A DNA stretch of 53,016 nucleotides, taken from NCBI GenBank assembly GCA_937928555.1, contig CALFWR010000038.1, positions 1 to 53,016 of the forward strand, in the 5' to 3' direction. Below the pieces are notes generated by a model. That model searched no databases and was not told the DNA's origin. It saw nothing but the letters and a program-made list of their open reading frames with translations. This document shows positions 43,195-52,974 of the stretch, piece by piece. Each line of letters opens with the position of its first letter. Position 1 is the stretch's first letter. A program made the position numbers and the translations under genes. Source of the DNA: an uncultured Pirellulaceae bacterium. GTDB taxonomy: Bacteria; Planctomycetota; Planctomycetia; Pirellulales; Pirellulaceae.

Positions 43195-45896
43195 TTTTTC
43201 TGCAGCCGGTCCAGGCAGTTGACCACCAGGGCTGTCCAGCCTGTTTGATGGCTGGCACCCAAGCCGCGACCGGTGTCGCCGTGAAAGTACTCATGAAACA
43301 GAATGTGGTCTTTCCAGGCTTCTTTTTGGTCGAGAAACGGGCGGGATTCGTTGACCGGACGGCGGCCTCCCTGAAAAGTGAACAGCAGCGTCAAGCGTCT
43401 GGCAATTTCGTCAGCGACTTCTTTGAGGTTCATTTCTTGACCCGAGCCAACAGGGCATTCGACTTTTACTTCGTCGCCGTAAAATTCGTAATACTGGTCC
43501 AGAGATTCGATGATCAGAAAGTTTACGGGGAACCAAACCGGGCCGCGCCAATTGGAGTTTCCTCCAAAGAGTCCGGACTCCGATTCCGCCGCCGTGTAAG
43601 CGATCGAAAAGTCTTGGCCGTTGATGGACACCGAAAAGGGATGATCTTCGTGGTACTTTGACATCGACCGAATCCCGTAGTCTGACAGAAATTCGGTTTC
43701 GTCGAGCAGGTACCGCAGCATCCCCTGAAGTCGTTTTCGTGACGGAATCGCGAGCAACAATTTTGGACTGTCGCCGCGTCGTTCCATGTAGGAAATTTGG
43801 CTGGCGAGTCGTTTACGATTTTCCAGGAACCACACCAGACGCTTTTGAAATCCCGGCAGTCGCTGGATCAGATCCTGATCCAGGACGCAAACCGCGACCA
43901 TCGGCAACAGCCCGACCATCGACCGGATTCTCATCGGCACGGAATTCTGTCCCTGGTGAAGCTGATCGTAGTAGAACCCGTCTTCTTCGTTCCACAGCCC
44001 ATCGCAACCAAGGCAGTTCATTGCATCAGCGATCGCGACGAAATGCTCAAAGAACTTCGACGCGACGTCTTCGTAGCTGCTGTCGCTCCGGGCCAACTCC
44101 AACGCGATCGTCAGCATTGTGGCACAGTAAAACGCCATCCAGGCGGTTGCGTCGGCCTGATCAAGTTCCGCGCCCAGGTGCTCGGGCTGCGAACGGTCAA
44201 AGACACCGATATTGTCCAGCCCCAAAAAGCCACCGGAAAAAATGTGGTTCCCGTCGCTGTCTTTACGATTGATCCACCAGGTGAAATTGATCAACAGTTT
44301 GTGAAAAGCCCGGGACAAAAACTCGCGGTCACGCTCCTGGGGGCTTTCGCCGGTCAGGCGGTAGACTTCCCAGACCGCCCACGCGTGCACCGGCGGATTG
44401 CAATCGGAAAATTGGAACTCATACGCTGGAATCTGGCCATTGGGATGCATGTACCACTCGCGCAGAAACAACAGCAGTTGCTCTTTGGCGAACTCGATGT
44501 CCACCATCGCAAAGGGCACCATGTGAAACGCCAGATCCCAGGCCGCGTACCAGGGGTACTCCCATTTGTCGGGCATCGAGATGACGTCGCGATTGTAAAG
44601 ATGATTCCAGTCTGCATTGCGACCCGAATTGCGATTCGACGACGGCGGCGCCATCGTTGAATCCCCACGCAGCCAGTCGTAAACGCTGTAAAAGTAAAAT
44701 TGCTTGGTCCAGAAAAGTCCTGCGAATGCCTGTCTGGCGATGGCCTTCTGTTCGTCGCCCTGCCAGCGGGTCAGTTTGGAATCGTAAAACGAATTGGCTT
44801 CTGAAATTCGATCTGCAAAGATCTGTTCAAAGTCCTCGCCCAGCAGTTTTTCGGCATCCGTGCTGGGGGCTTCGTCTTCCTTGGTCAGGCGAAAGCAAAG
44901 CACGCGGGACTGGCCGGGTTGAAGCTCCATTTGGTACACCGCGGCGGCTTTGGTTCCCGTTTGAGCCGGATGGACCGCATCGGTTTGGCCATGGACGACG
45001 TACTCATGAAAGGCATCTTTGGTGAACGCCTCTGGCTGTCCGTGACCGTACAGTTTGTGCATGTTGGATTCGTTGTCGGTCAGCAGAAACAGCGGCGGTT
45101 TGCCTTCCTGATCGCCGTCAGTTCCTTTGTCGGTGTCTGCGAAAAACAGAAACCGGCCCAGCGATGCGTGCTCGGACTCCAGTTGCTGGTCGGCCCGTTT
45201 CGAGATTCTGGGCTTGGGCCAATAGCCTTCGCCGGATCGCCCCCACGACCAAGTGTTTCGATACCACAGCGTGGGCAGCAAATGCAAAGGTGCCGCATCG
45301 GGACCGCGATTGGTCACCGTGATCCGGATCAGCAAATCGTTGGGGCCGGCTTTGGCGTATTCAGCCTGCACGTCAAAGTAGCGTTCGTCGTCAAAGATTC
45401 CGGTGTCTTCGATTTCGAATTCGGGATCATGAAAGCCACGTGCTGCATTTTCGTCGCGCAGTTTCTGGTAGGGAAATTCGGCCTGCGGATATTTGTACAG
45501 AGCTTTCATGTACGAGTGGGTCGGCGTCGAATCCAGGTAGAAGTAAAACTCCTTGACGTCTTCGCCGTGATTGCCTTCGGGGCCCGTCAAGCCAAAGAGG
45601 CGTTCTTTGAGGATGGGGTCTTTGCCATTCCAGAGAGCCAGCGCGAAACCGAGCCTTCCCTGTCGATCGGTGATGCCCAGCAAGCCGTCTTCTCCCCAGC
45701 GGTAGGCTCGCGAGACGGCGTCTTCGTGGGTGAACGATCGCCACGAGTCACTGTTTTCGGAGTAGTCTTCGCGGACGGTGCCCCACTGGCGTTCGGCAAG
45801 GTAAGGCCCCCAGCGTTTCCAGTTGGCGTCGCGTACGCGGTCCTGCTCCATTCGCTGCTGTTCGGCGCAGGAAGGGTTGTTGTTTTGATCCGGCAT
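43191..45896 (-). CDS. GH63-like glucosidase / MGH1-like glycoside hydrolase
   Basis: 901 residues from ATG 45896; the open frame begins at TTG 45926. The N-terminal half has the beta-sandwich domain (LAERQWGTVREDYSENSDSW, WGEDGLLGITDRQGRLGFALALWNGKDP). The C-terminal half is an alpha/alpha barrel with PDKWEYPWYAAWDLAFH and GPVWFPVNFLIIESLDQYY, typical for GH63 and mannosylglycerate-hydrolase-like enzymes. It is likely a cytoplasmic exo-glucosidase acting on an alpha-glucoside or compatible solute. A fructokinase-like gene is downstream with a four-base overlap. It is separated from holB by about 55 bp. Confidence 0.85.
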   Translation of the reverse strand: MPDQNNNPSCAEQQRMEQDRVRDANWKRWGPYLAERQWGTVREDYSENSDSWRSFTHEDAVSRAYRWGEDGLLGITDRQGRLGFALALWNGKDPILKERLFGLTGPEGNHGEDVKEFYFYLDSTPTHSYMKALYKYPQAEFPYQKLRDENAARGFHDPEFEIEDTGIFDDERYFDVQAEYAKAGPNDLLIRITVTNRGPDAAPLHLLPTLWYRNTWSWGRSGEGYWPKPRISKRADQQLESEHASLGRFLFFADTDKGTDGDQEGKPPLFLLTDNESNMHKLYGHGQPEAFTKDAFHEYVVHGQTDAVHPAQTGTKAAAVYQMELQPGQSRVLCFRLTKEDEAPSTDAEKLLGEDFEQIFADRISEANSFYDSKLTRWQGDEQKAIARQAFAGLFWTKQFYFYSVYDWLRGDSTMAPPSSNRNSGRNADWNHLYNRDVISMPDKWEYPWYAAWDLAFHMVPFAMVDIEFAKEQLLLFLREWYMHPNGQIPAYEFQFSDCNPPVHAWAVWEVYRLTGESPQERDREFLSRAFHKLLINFTWWINRKDSDGNHIFSGGFLGLDNIGVFDRSQPEHLGAELDQADATAWMAFYCATMLTIALELARSDSSYEDVASKFFEHFVAIADAMNCLGCDGLWNEEDGFYYDQLHQGQNSVPMRIRSMVGLLPMVAVCVLDQDLIQRLPGFQKRLVWFLENRKRLASQISYMERRGDSPKLLLAIPSRKRLQGMLRYLLDETEFLSDYGIRSMSKYHEDHPFSVSINGQDFSIAYTAAESESGLFGGNSNWRGPVWFPVNFLIIESLDQYYEFYGDEVKVECPVGSGQEMNLKEVADEIARRLTLLFTFQGGRRPVNESRPFLDQKEAWKDHILFHEYFHGDTGRGLGASHQTGWTALVVNCLDRLQKK

Positions 45897-45951
45897 GTCA
45901 GGGTTCAAAAAGGGGGAGTTTCGCAAGGAATGATCGGGAGATTGGCGGAAC

Positions 45952-47049
45952 TTAACTCATCAGCGTCAACGTAAATTCGTCCGGAGATTCGCGGACCATT
46001 TCACCGCGGAGCGTTCGTCCAAGGTCTCGCAGCCAGATCTCGATGGCGTTTCTGGGCATCACGTTGGCGCGGACTTTTCGCTGCATGTTGACCGTTAGCT
46101 CGATGCACCTTGCGACTCGGGCTTCGGCTTGCCGGTCACCGCCGGCGTCTGAAAAAAGGCCCAGCAAGAACGGATCGATTTCCGGGCTTTCGGCACCGGA
46201 TGCTGCCGCCAGCCAGGCTTGATAGAGTTCGATCGCTAGGTCTCCTGTGAGAATGGCCCGGCCTCGTTTGGCGGCGGATTCTTTTCCGGCCGCATCGACA
46301 AACCCGGTCACCTGGCTGAGAAAACCATCGCGTGCCGGATCCGACAGCGCCAACTGCCGCGAAAGCGACTTGCGGAACTCCATGCAATCTTCGTCCGATA
46401 GCAGCGCTGCGCGGGAGACGCTGCCTCCGGCGGCGGCAGCAAGTTCCGCGTTGGGTACGTCGCTCTCCAGCTCCATGCCGTCAAGAATCGATTTTACCTG
46501 TTCGGTGGTCAGTCGCGAGAACCGCACCACCTGGCTGCGGGACAGAATCGTTGACAGTTGCTGTTGCTCGCTGGTGCCGACAAGGATCAGGATCGAATTT
46601 GCAGGCGGTTCTTCGAGCGTTTTCAGCAGGCAGTTGGCACCCTCAACGTTGAGGAAGTCAGCGTCTTCGATGATCGCAATTTTCCGCCCGCCGGAAAATG
46701 GCTTGAGCCCAATGTCGTGACACAGTCCCTGGCGGTGACGTTTTTCTTTGGGGCCAATAAATAGCTCGATCGGGATAAAGGCTTTTCCTTCAGGGCGGCA
46801 AACCCGAATCAGATCCGGATGGGTCAGTGCATCCATTTGCTGACACGCCGGGCACTGATCGCAGGAGTCAATCGAGTTGTCCGCAGTTTGCTCGCAAAGG
46901 ATGCCCTTGGCCAGTTGCGTTGCAAATTTCGTTTTGCCGATCCCGTCGGGGCCGACAAACAGATACGTACTGGCAACACGGTTCCGGGCTGCGCTGCGGT
47001 CGAATCTTTCTTTGGCCGCTTGGTGGCCGATGACTTTATCCCACCCCAT
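45952..47049 (-). CDS. holB: DNA polymerase III, delta' subunit (HolB-like)
   Basis: 365 residues from ATG 47049. CGGAGG five bases before supports this start, although the frame extends to 47112. It forms part of the clamp loader. The P-loop is VGPDGIGKT at 32-40, the zinc module is built by Cys 52, 63, 66 and 69 (DSCDQCPACQ), and sensor blocks include NCLLKTLEEPPANSILIL. In the delta' of many bacteria the P-loop is inactive; here GxxGxGKT is intact. The start overlaps the tmk stop by 14 bp, as tmk-holB pairs often do. Confidence 0.9.
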   Translation of the reverse strand: MGWDKVIGHQAAKERFDRSAARNRVASTYLFVGPDGIGKTKFATQLAKGILCEQTADNSIDSCDQCPACQQMDALTHPDLIRVCRPEGKAFIPIELFIGPKEKRHRQGLCHDIGLKPFSGGRKIAIIEDADFLNVEGANCLLKTLEEPPANSILILVGTSEQQQLSTILSRSQVVRFSRLTTEQVKSILDGMELESDVPNAELAAAAGGSVSRAALLSDEDCMEFRKSLSRQLALSDPARDGFLSQVTGFVDAAGKESAAKRGRAILTGDLAIELYQAWLAAASGAESPEIDPFLLGLFSDAGGDRQAEARVARCIELTVNMQRKVRANVMPRNAIEIWLRDLGRTLRGEMVRESPDEFTLTLMS

Positions 47050-47644
47050 TGATACCTCCGGTTGCGGCAAGAATTGCGGCCGCGACGTTGTCCGGTTGCT
47101 GAGCCGCGTCAATCACGACCGTGCGATCGCACGCTTTTGCTTCGCAAAGAAAACCCTCGCGTACTTTTTGAAAATACTCCGCGCCCCGTGACTCCATCCG
47201 GTCCAGGTCGTCACCAAGTCGCTTCATTGCAACGTCAAGCGGGACGTCCAGAACAAACGTCAGCTCTGGCCACAGACCACCGGTCGCGAGGTTGTTGATC
47301 GTTCTGATTTCGTCGGGTTGCAGATTGCCAGCGTGCCCCTGGTAGACGACCGTCGAAAGCACATATCGGTCCAGCACCACGACTTGGCCCTGAGTGAGGG
47401 CGGGGCGGATAACTTCTTCGACCAGTTGGGTCCGCGCGGTGGTGAACAACATCATTTCCGCACGCATCGAAATCGGCGTGCCGGAGTCGGTCAGCAGAAT
47501 CGATCGCAGGTCTTCGCCGAGTTTTGTGGTGCCTGGATCTTTGGCCGTAACGACGGACTTGCCTTGCGATTCCAGCCAGTCGGCGAATCGATTGAGTTGG
47601 GTGGTTTTTCCCGACCCGTCCATACCGTCAAAAACAAAAAACAT
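47036..47644 (-). CDS. tmk: Thymidylate kinase
   Basis: 202 residues. dTMP to dTDP with ATP. The P-loop GMDGSGKTTQ is at 7-16. The DR motif is VVLDRYVLSTVVYQG near 90-105. The LID block is LDRMESRGAEYFQKV. The last bases overlap the HolB start by 14 bp, so the two DNA replication genes form an operon. Confidence 0.96.
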   Translation of the reverse strand: MFFVFDGMDGSGKTTQLNRFADWLESQGKSVVTAKDPGTTKLGEDLRSILLTDSGTPISMRAEMMLFTTARTQLVEEVIRPALTQGQVVVLDRYVLSTVVYQGHAGNLQPDEIRTINNLATGGLWPELTFVLDVPLDVAMKRLGDDLDRMESRGAEYFQKVREGFLCEAKACDRTVVIDAAQQPDNVAAAILAATGGINGVG

Positions 47645-47746
47645 CGGCGCACAAAAAAACCAACCGCAAAATGGACTTCCATTGTCGCGATTGGCTGTGA
47701 AATCGAAAGGTGGGGCGAATCGGGCAAACCACCGTCGAGCGACCGC

Positions 47747-48778
47747 CTATTGGCTGATTACTTCGCCGCCGTTGCGAGTCGCCAAGGCTCGCCAAACGTT
47801 GGCGGTAAGGTCATCGGACTCGAAATGGACTGATCCATCGGCGCGGCAGGTGTTCACGCCGCCCTGGTGAAAGCTTCGCGAGGTGATCGCCGCGTAGGTG
47901 CGGGCGGTGTCGCTGTTGCCTTCCTGTTGGTTGGTCCAGTCCACGTCCAAAATCCGACCCGTGGCGCTGTCTTCGAAGGGAACAATGGTGTTCGGTGGAA
48001 ACGTCGCGGTGAACGAAGTCTGATGGACTCGGCCATCGACCCATTCGGTGTGACCGCTGCTGGAACGTAAGTCTCCACCCAGCGACGCGATGTCCAGAGG
48101 ATTGCTAGGGATGTTCAGGTCACCGGGAATCGCGGCGTTACGGAAGTACGGCGTGAACGCTTTGACTTCCCCAAAGAACAGTGTGTTGCTGGTCCCGTCA
48201 GTGAATGTCGAAATTGCATTGCCTCGGCTGGTTGTCAGCGCGCCCTGGCCGGTGCTGCCGTTGGCGGGGTCAAAGACAAACCATACGCCGGCGTTTGCGG
48301 CGTAGTTCAAGGGATAGTGAACCGGGTTGCCTGAACTGTCGGTTCGCACCTCGTCTCTGATTTCGCTGGGACAAAGATAAACCGGCACGCGAGTTGTTCG
48401 CAAAGGCGTCGCTCCGTTACCGGTGTCGAGTGTTTGCGAAGGATCGATGTACTCGAGGTTGAAGTCAATTCGAGCCGCGAGGTTCCCCTGTTCGATAAAC
48501 GGCAGAATGATCGCTTGTCCTGACCAGCCGCGATTCGTCGGAGCCACCGTCGCCAGGCGATAGCTTTCGGGAAACTTCATGTGGGCCGACTCGTAGTTCA
48601 GGGTCGCCAAACCCATCTGTCGTAAATTGTTTGCACAGGAGATGCGGCGAGCGGCTTCGCGAACCTGTTGCACTGCGGGCAGTAGCATGCCGATCAGGAT
48701 TCCAATGATGGCGATAACGACGAGCAGCTCGACAAGTGTAAAACCATCGCGCGCAGAAGTGCTTCTTTTCAGTCTCAT
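47747..48778 (-). CDS. DUF1559 prepilin-like protein
   Basis: 343 residues. The type IV prepilin N-terminus is [19 protein letters not shown] with the conserved Glu at position 5 after the cleavage site, then the family block [27 protein letters not shown]. The body has N-terminal helix and beta domain, with [12 protein letters not shown] near the end. DUF1559 proteins are greatly expanded in planctomycetes and their role (pseudopilin or surface protein) is not established. TGAGGAATC precedes the ATG. Confidence 0.95.
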   Translation of the reverse strand: MRLKRSTSARDGFTLVELLVVIAIIGILIGMLLPAVQQVREAARRISCANNLRQMGLATLNYESAHMKFPESYRLATVAPTNRGWSGQAIILPFIEQGNLAARIDFNLEYIDPSQTLDTGNGATPLRTTRVPVYLCPSEIRDEVRTDSSGNPVHYPLNYAANAGVWFVFDPANGSTGQGALTTSRGNAISTFTDGTSNTLFFGEVKAFTPYFRNAAIPGDLNIPSNPLDIASLGGDLRSSSGHTEWVDGRVHQTSFTATFPPNTIVPFEDSATGRILDVDWTNQQEGNSDTARTYAAITSRSFHQGGVNTCRADGSVHFESDDLTANVWRALATRNGGEVISQ

Positions 48779-49037
48779 ATTCTGATTCCTCAGTGAATTG
48801 AAAGACCGCGCAGAAAATCTCTATGAAGAAAATGTTCTGTGGCGGCTTTCCGAGCGTGGCTGGCTGAGGGGAGAGAAGGTCTCAAAGACCTGTGGCTTGC
48901 TGCGTCGTCGGAAAAAACTTACAGTGATCTGTCGACGTGTTCGACGGTGCCAGTATACAGGCAACACCGGGTCGACTCAACAAAGGCCAAAAAGAATCAA
49001 CTATCCGCTGCGACCACGTGTCACATCTTCCGGTAAA
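48779..49037. other. Intergenic region upstream of DUF1559 gene
   Basis: Apart from the DUF1559 promoter expected at the left side, no gene is visible. AAGGTCTCAAAGACCT at 48866-48881 region forms a short stem-loop (AGGTCT...AGACCT). The MITE-like copy H starts at 49038. Confidence 0.4.
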
Positions 49038-49223
49038 CCCGAATTATTCACGACGACGGGCGTTGATTCTACGTCGGGCCAACAGAGGCAAAGGAAAAGA
49101 TGAATTTCAACAAGAATGTGAACCATCCGGTAGATGAAAACTACAGCGATCGTTTCATCGCATCAGAGTCGCGGATCACTGTCGGAACTGATTCTGACGC
49201 CCACGCCTCGTGAATAATCCGGA
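49038..49223 (+). mobile_element. MITE-like repeat, type 1, complete, 186 bp (copy H)
   Basis: The ends are CCCGAATTATTCACGA and TCGTGAATAATCCGGA. The flanks are GTAAA and ATAAA (one mismatch). The right end is nine bases before the start codon of the HemP-like gene at 49233, so the element supplies the upstream region of that gene. Confidence 0.88.
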
Positions 49224-49232
49224 ATAAAGACA

Positions 49233-49412
49233 ATGCCAGACGACCCAAATAAAAACGACGACGATTCCCGCGAGGATTTTGGTGACAAGCTTCCCAAAAT
49301 CATTCCATTCGATCAGCTGGCACGGTGCGGAGAAGAAATCTGGATCGAATGCAACGGGCAAATCTATCGATTACGTAGAACCCGCCAGAACAAGCTGATT
49401 TTGACGAAATAG
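49233..49412 (+). CDS. hemP: HemP-like small protein
   Basis: 59 residues; not found among longer frames because of its size. After an acidic, hydrophilic N-terminus (PDDPNKNDDDSRED) comes the HemP-type core: IIPFDQLARCGEEIWIECNG, then QIYRLRRTRQNKLILTK at the C-terminus. HemP (hemin uptake protein) domains share the I/V-Y-x-L-R-x-T-R-x-x-K-L-I-L pattern. The role of HemP in haem or iron uptake is not fully defined. The bases between MITE copy H and the ATG hold only GGAATAAAGACA as a weak ribosome site. Confidence 0.8.
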   Translation: MPDDPNKNDDDSREDFGDKLPKIIPFDQLARCGEEIWIECNGQIYRLRRTRQNKLILTK

Positions 49413-49587
49413 CTCCCGTTTGGCCGCAAACGGTAAATTTTGGGCCTTTTTATCGCTACGATCACGCTGCTGTCGCCTGAACCCGTTAATTGGGCGTCTT
49501 TTGGTCAGGAAACCGGGTCCAAGGCAACACCTGCGTTAACAACGCGGGTTAATATTAGCGTCCGTCATGTACCTTGTTGGAATTGCG

Positions 49588-50754
49588 ATGAAATTTTTCC
49601 AGCTCTCAGCTCTTTTGTTTCTTCTTTCACTGTTTGTCGCTGCGCCGCAAGTTGTCGCCCAGGACAAACGCCCCAGCTTCAATCTGAAGAATTTTCTTCA
49701 GCGGCTTGATCGAAACCAAAACGGCAAACTTGAGCCGGGTGAAATCCCTGACGATCGCACCCGAAGCCTGTTGCAGAAGTCAGGCGTTGACGTAAGCAAG
49801 CCGGTCGACATCAAGAGCTTTTCCAACAAGATCAAGGAGCAGAAAAAAGAACGTCGGCAGGCCAATCGCACCGCGAGCTCCAGCCGGAATCTGCCCGGCT
49901 TCGAAGTTGATCACGACAGTGAGCGGACGATGGGATTCGCGGTCACAGACGCCGAACGTGAGACCACCACACCAACTGGCCCCAAGCGTTACAGTGACGC
50001 TGCCAAAAAAATGACTGACTGGGTGCTGGATAAGTACGACAAAAACAAAAACGGCAAACTGGAGCCACCAGAGGTCAAGGCTGGTCGTTGGTCGGATCCA
50101 CCCGCCGCCGACAGTGACACCAACAAGGACGGGACGCTCAGTCGGGTTGAACTGCTTCGTCGCTACCAAAGCCGTGACACCAACGAGGACACGAAAGAAT
50201 CCAACAAACCCAAGTCGCGTTCTCGCAAGCGTGCCCGGTCTTTGTCTTCGCGTTCCCGGCAGAAGAGATCCTCTAGTTCCAAAACATCAACAGCCAGTAC
50301 CGATCCCGCCAACGATAACATTCGCCGCGGCTACGAATCGTACGTGAAAGGAATATTCAAAAAGTTCGATGCGAACAGTGACGGGTCTCTGGACAAGGAT
50401 GAGGTCGAGGAAATGCGGCGGAAGCCAAATAAGGGCGCCGACACAGACAAGGATGGAAAGATTTCCCAAGAGGAACTTTTGAATAGCTACCTGGTCAAGG
50501 CTGGCCAGGATCCGACTGGCTCTGGATCGGCGAAGTCCACCAGTTCACCATCCGGCAGTCGTGCTTCGACGCGCCAGTCCACGTCCGGTGCGCGGCCTCG
50601 AGAGCCGTTGACTGACAAGGACACCAATAAGGACGGTCAGATTGACTTGAGCGAGTATGCGGGAAGTATGTCGCAGAAAAAGATCGACGCTTTCTATAAA
50701 ATTGACAAAAACGGCGACGGTGTCATCACTCGCAGCGAGTGGGAAAAGAAATAG
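49588..50754 (+). CDS. Secreted protein with seven EF-hand loops
   Basis: 388 residues from ATG 49588, which gives a clean signal peptide (MKFFQLSALLFLLSLFVA...VAQ); an earlier ATG at 49567 adds seven residues. Seven EF-hand loops are visible: DRNQNGKLEPGE, DKNKNGKLEPPE, DTNKDGTLSRVE, DANSDGSLDKDE, DTDKDGKISQEE, DTNKDGQIDLSE and DKNGDGVITRSE. Between the second pair and the last ones lies a long Ser/Arg/Lys-rich linker (about residues 205-245). It is likely exported and binds calcium. Its partner is unknown. Confidence 0.85.
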   Translation: MKFFQLSALLFLLSLFVAAPQVVAQDKRPSFNLKNFLQRLDRNQNGKLEPGEIPDDRTRSLLQKSGVDVSKPVDIKSFSNKIKEQKKERRQANRTASSSRNLPGFEVDHDSERTMGFAVTDAERETTTPTGPKRYSDAAKKMTDWVLDKYDKNKNGKLEPPEVKAGRWSDPPAADSDTNKDGTLSRVELLRRYQSRDTNEDTKESNKPKSRSRKRARSLSSRSRQKRSSSSKTSTASTDPANDNIRRGYESYVKGIFKKFDANSDGSLDKDEVEEMRRKPNKGADTDKDGKISQEELLNSYLVKAGQDPTGSGSAKSTSSPSGSRASTRQSTSGARPREPLTDKDTNKDGQIDLSEYAGSMSQKKIDAFYKIDKNGDGVITRSEWEKK

Positions 50755-50787
50755 GCGACACCGTTACCCGGAATCCTGACTGATTAA

Positions 50788-50974
50788 CCCGGATTATTCA
50801 CGAGGCGTGGGCGTTCGAATCAGTTCCGACAGTGATCGGTTACTCTAATGCGATGAAACGGTCGCTGTGCCTTTCACCTACCGAATGATTCACATTTCTT
50901 GTTGAAATTCAGCTTTTCCCCTGCTCCTGTTGGCCAGACGTAGAATCAACGCCCGTCGTCGTAAATAATCCGGG
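50788..50974 (-). mobile_element. MITE-like repeat, type 1, complete, 187 bp (copy I)
   Basis: Ends are CCCGGATTATTCACGA and TCGTAAATAATCCGGG. Flanks are ATTAA and ATTGA, a one-mismatch direct repeat. Same orientation as copies A1 and C. It lies between the EF-hand gene and the DUF1598 gene. Confidence 0.9.
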
Positions 50975-51117
50975 ATTGAATCCCGCGTGATAGCGACCGT
51001 ATCGCGATTGCGCCCTCTGGTTGGGTGAGTCGCTTAACGGGATTTAGCACAATCCAGTTTTACTTTTGCCCGACAAAGAGCCTATAATGCGTGGGGGTAA
51101 ACTTGGAGGAGCGTGTG

Positions 51118-52839
51118 ATGATTGGAACGAATTTTGTCAGAGGATTTGCGGCGGCTGTCATTTCGGTGGTCGCAGTTGCGGGTTTGAATGCCCAGCAGGC
51201 TCCTCTGGAAACCTATGTGGCGGACGGCGAATATTCCTTGGCCCTCGAACGGGCAAATCGCTCAGACGCTCCTGATGCAGAACTGTTGAAAGTCGTCAAC
51301 GCCCAGATCGCGACCGGTTCCCGCGAAGCGGCGCTTTCAGTCATCGGCCAGATCACCGATGCCGAACTGCGATCAGAAGCCCTTGAGGCGTACGCCGATC
51401 AGGGTCTCACTCAGGGAGCACCGGGGAATCAGGGCGGTATCACTCAGGCAGACTTTGACCAGTTGATTGATCTGATTCAGAACACGATCGCGACCGAAAC
51501 GTGGGCCGACGTCGGCGGCGGCGAAGGCACCGTCAGTGCCTATCCGGCGGGTGTATTTGTTGACGGTGCGGGCGTTCTCAAAAGAATCAAAAAGTCGAAA
51601 CGCTTACGGCGGAAACGAGCGGCTTTCAAGGATGCCGTAGTTGATGGCCAGGCCGATGTGCGGCGAGCTTCGGACTTTCGCGTGATTTCCTTGACGCGTC
51701 TGGAAAGGAAGCTTCAACTGCGGGCCGCAGAAGGCCTCGCACCAACTGCCGGGATGAAGTTTCTTGGTGGGCTTACCGAACTCCAATTCGTGTTCGTGGA
51801 TCCGACGACCAAAGAGATTTTCATCGCGGGCAAGGCAGAGGCTTGGACCAAAGACAGGCAGGGCCGAGTTGTCGGCAAGGAATCTGGCCATCCCATTTTG
51901 CTGCTGGAAGACCTTTCGGTGTGCCTTGCCAATGCTCTTCACGGCAGCGGCAAGTTTGGTTGCTCCATTGTGCCTCGCCAGGAGAATCTTGCCCGGACCA
52001 GGGAGTTCGTCGAAACGACGCGTTTGCGCGGCAAACAATTTCGAAAGGGCATGCAGAAAGCACTCGGTCGACAGGACATCGAAGTCCATGGTCTTCCCGA
52101 AAACAGCCACGCCGCACGTGTGATCGTCGAAGCTGACTACCACATGAAACTGCTGGGCATGGGCATCGAGTCGGCGGTTGAGGATGTGCCAAGTTATCTG
52201 GATCGAGTCGAGCCCGATGCAGCCGGAAACTTTCCGCCAATGGATGTGGTGCGTTGGTGGTTCGCGATGGACTATGACAAATTGATCAGCGACGAGTCGG
52301 AGACCCTGTTCGAATTTCGCGGGCCCGGCGTTCAGGTGCTTGCCGAAACGGAGTTCCTGAATCGCGACGGTCAGCGGCTTCATACTGGAAAAGCCGTCGG
52401 GCCCACTGCCGGGTTTGCAAGGGACTTTACGAGGCATTTCGATAAAGTCGCAACGCAGTATCCAATTTACCAAGAGCTGAACAACATTTTTGATTTGGCA
52501 ATTGTCGCCAACCTGATCCGAGAATTTGGGCTCACTGAAAAAGCCGGCCAGAAACTGCCGTTTCTCAGTCGATTTTCGCAGCCCGATTCAAGGCCCGCCT
52601 TCAAAGAAGTTGATTCGGTGATGAATTCAGCGGTCCGAACTCACGTCAAAGATGGCCAAAAGTGGCGCCACACAATCGTGGGAGTTTCCGGCGGGGTGGC
52701 CTTTGATGCGTCGTCTCTGCTCAAACGGGAATCCGTTGAACTGGAGAAGGGCAGGGAATTTACTTCAATTCCGGTGGTGGCTTTGGAGAAATCACCAAAA
52801 AGGCTCGATCGCTGGTGGTGGGATTCGTCTCGCCAATAA
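51118..52839 (+). CDS. DUF1598 family protein
   Basis: 573 residues from ATG 51118, with GGAGGAG nearby; an earlier frame from ATG 51091 adds nine residues. A signal peptide (residues 1-25) precedes it. The stretch DIEVHGLPENSHAARVIVEADYHMKLLGMGIE and the VVRWWFAMDYDKLI block match DUF1598, a family found mainly in planctomycetes and of unknown function. The N-terminal half has a helical part (DAELLKVVNAQIATGSREAA) resembling a repeat segment. It is followed by a long palindromic element at 52859. Confidence 0.85.
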   Translation: MIGTNFVRGFAAAVISVVAVAGLNAQQAPLETYVADGEYSLALERANRSDAPDAELLKVVNAQIATGSREAALSVIGQITDAELRSEALEAYADQGLTQGAPGNQGGITQADFDQLIDLIQNTIATETWADVGGGEGTVSAYPAGVFVDGAGVLKRIKKSKRLRRKRAAFKDAVVDGQADVRRASDFRVISLTRLERKLQLRAAEGLAPTAGMKFLGGLTELQFVFVDPTTKEIFIAGKAEAWTKDRQGRVVGKESGHPILLLEDLSVCLANALHGSGKFGCSIVPRQENLARTREFVETTRLRGKQFRKGMQKALGRQDIEVHGLPENSHAARVIVEADYHMKLLGMGIESAVEDVPSYLDRVEPDAAGNFPPMDVVRWWFAMDYDKLISDESETLFEFRGPGVQVLAETEFLNRDGQRLHTGKAVGPTAGFARDFTRHFDKVATQYPIYQELNNIFDLAIVANLIREFGLTEKAGQKLPFLSRFSQPDSRPAFKEVDSVMNSAVRTHVKDGQKWRHTIVGVSGGVAFDASSLLKRESVELEKGREFTSIPVVALEKSPKRLDRWWWDSSRQ

Positions 52840-52858
52840 AGAATAAGGACTCGTGGTC

Positions 52859-52974
52859 TGTCAGCATTAAAAATTAGGATTGTTCAGATCAGCCGTTTGG
52901 GCGTTAGCCCCGGTTTTTCGTTTCGGAACCGTGGCTATCGCCAAAACGGCTAACCCTAAAACCCAATGCTGACA
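52859..52974. repeat. Long imperfect palindrome
   Basis: The outer arms are TGTCAGCATT at 52859-52868 and AATGCTGACA at 52965-52974. Inside, AGCCGTTTGGGCGTTAGCC at about 52891-52909 pairs with GGCTATCGCCAAAACGGCT at about 52933-52951 with three mismatches. The loop contains CGGTTTTTCG. It starts 20 bp after the DUF1598 stop. It may act as a terminator or be a dispersed repeat like the others in this window. Confidence 0.75.

Noticed and set aside
1..50974. Recurring CCCGGATTATTCACG sequences as a CRISPR array
   Set aside because: Copies lie kilobases apart in both orientations, have no uniform spacers, and show target duplications; no cas genes are present.
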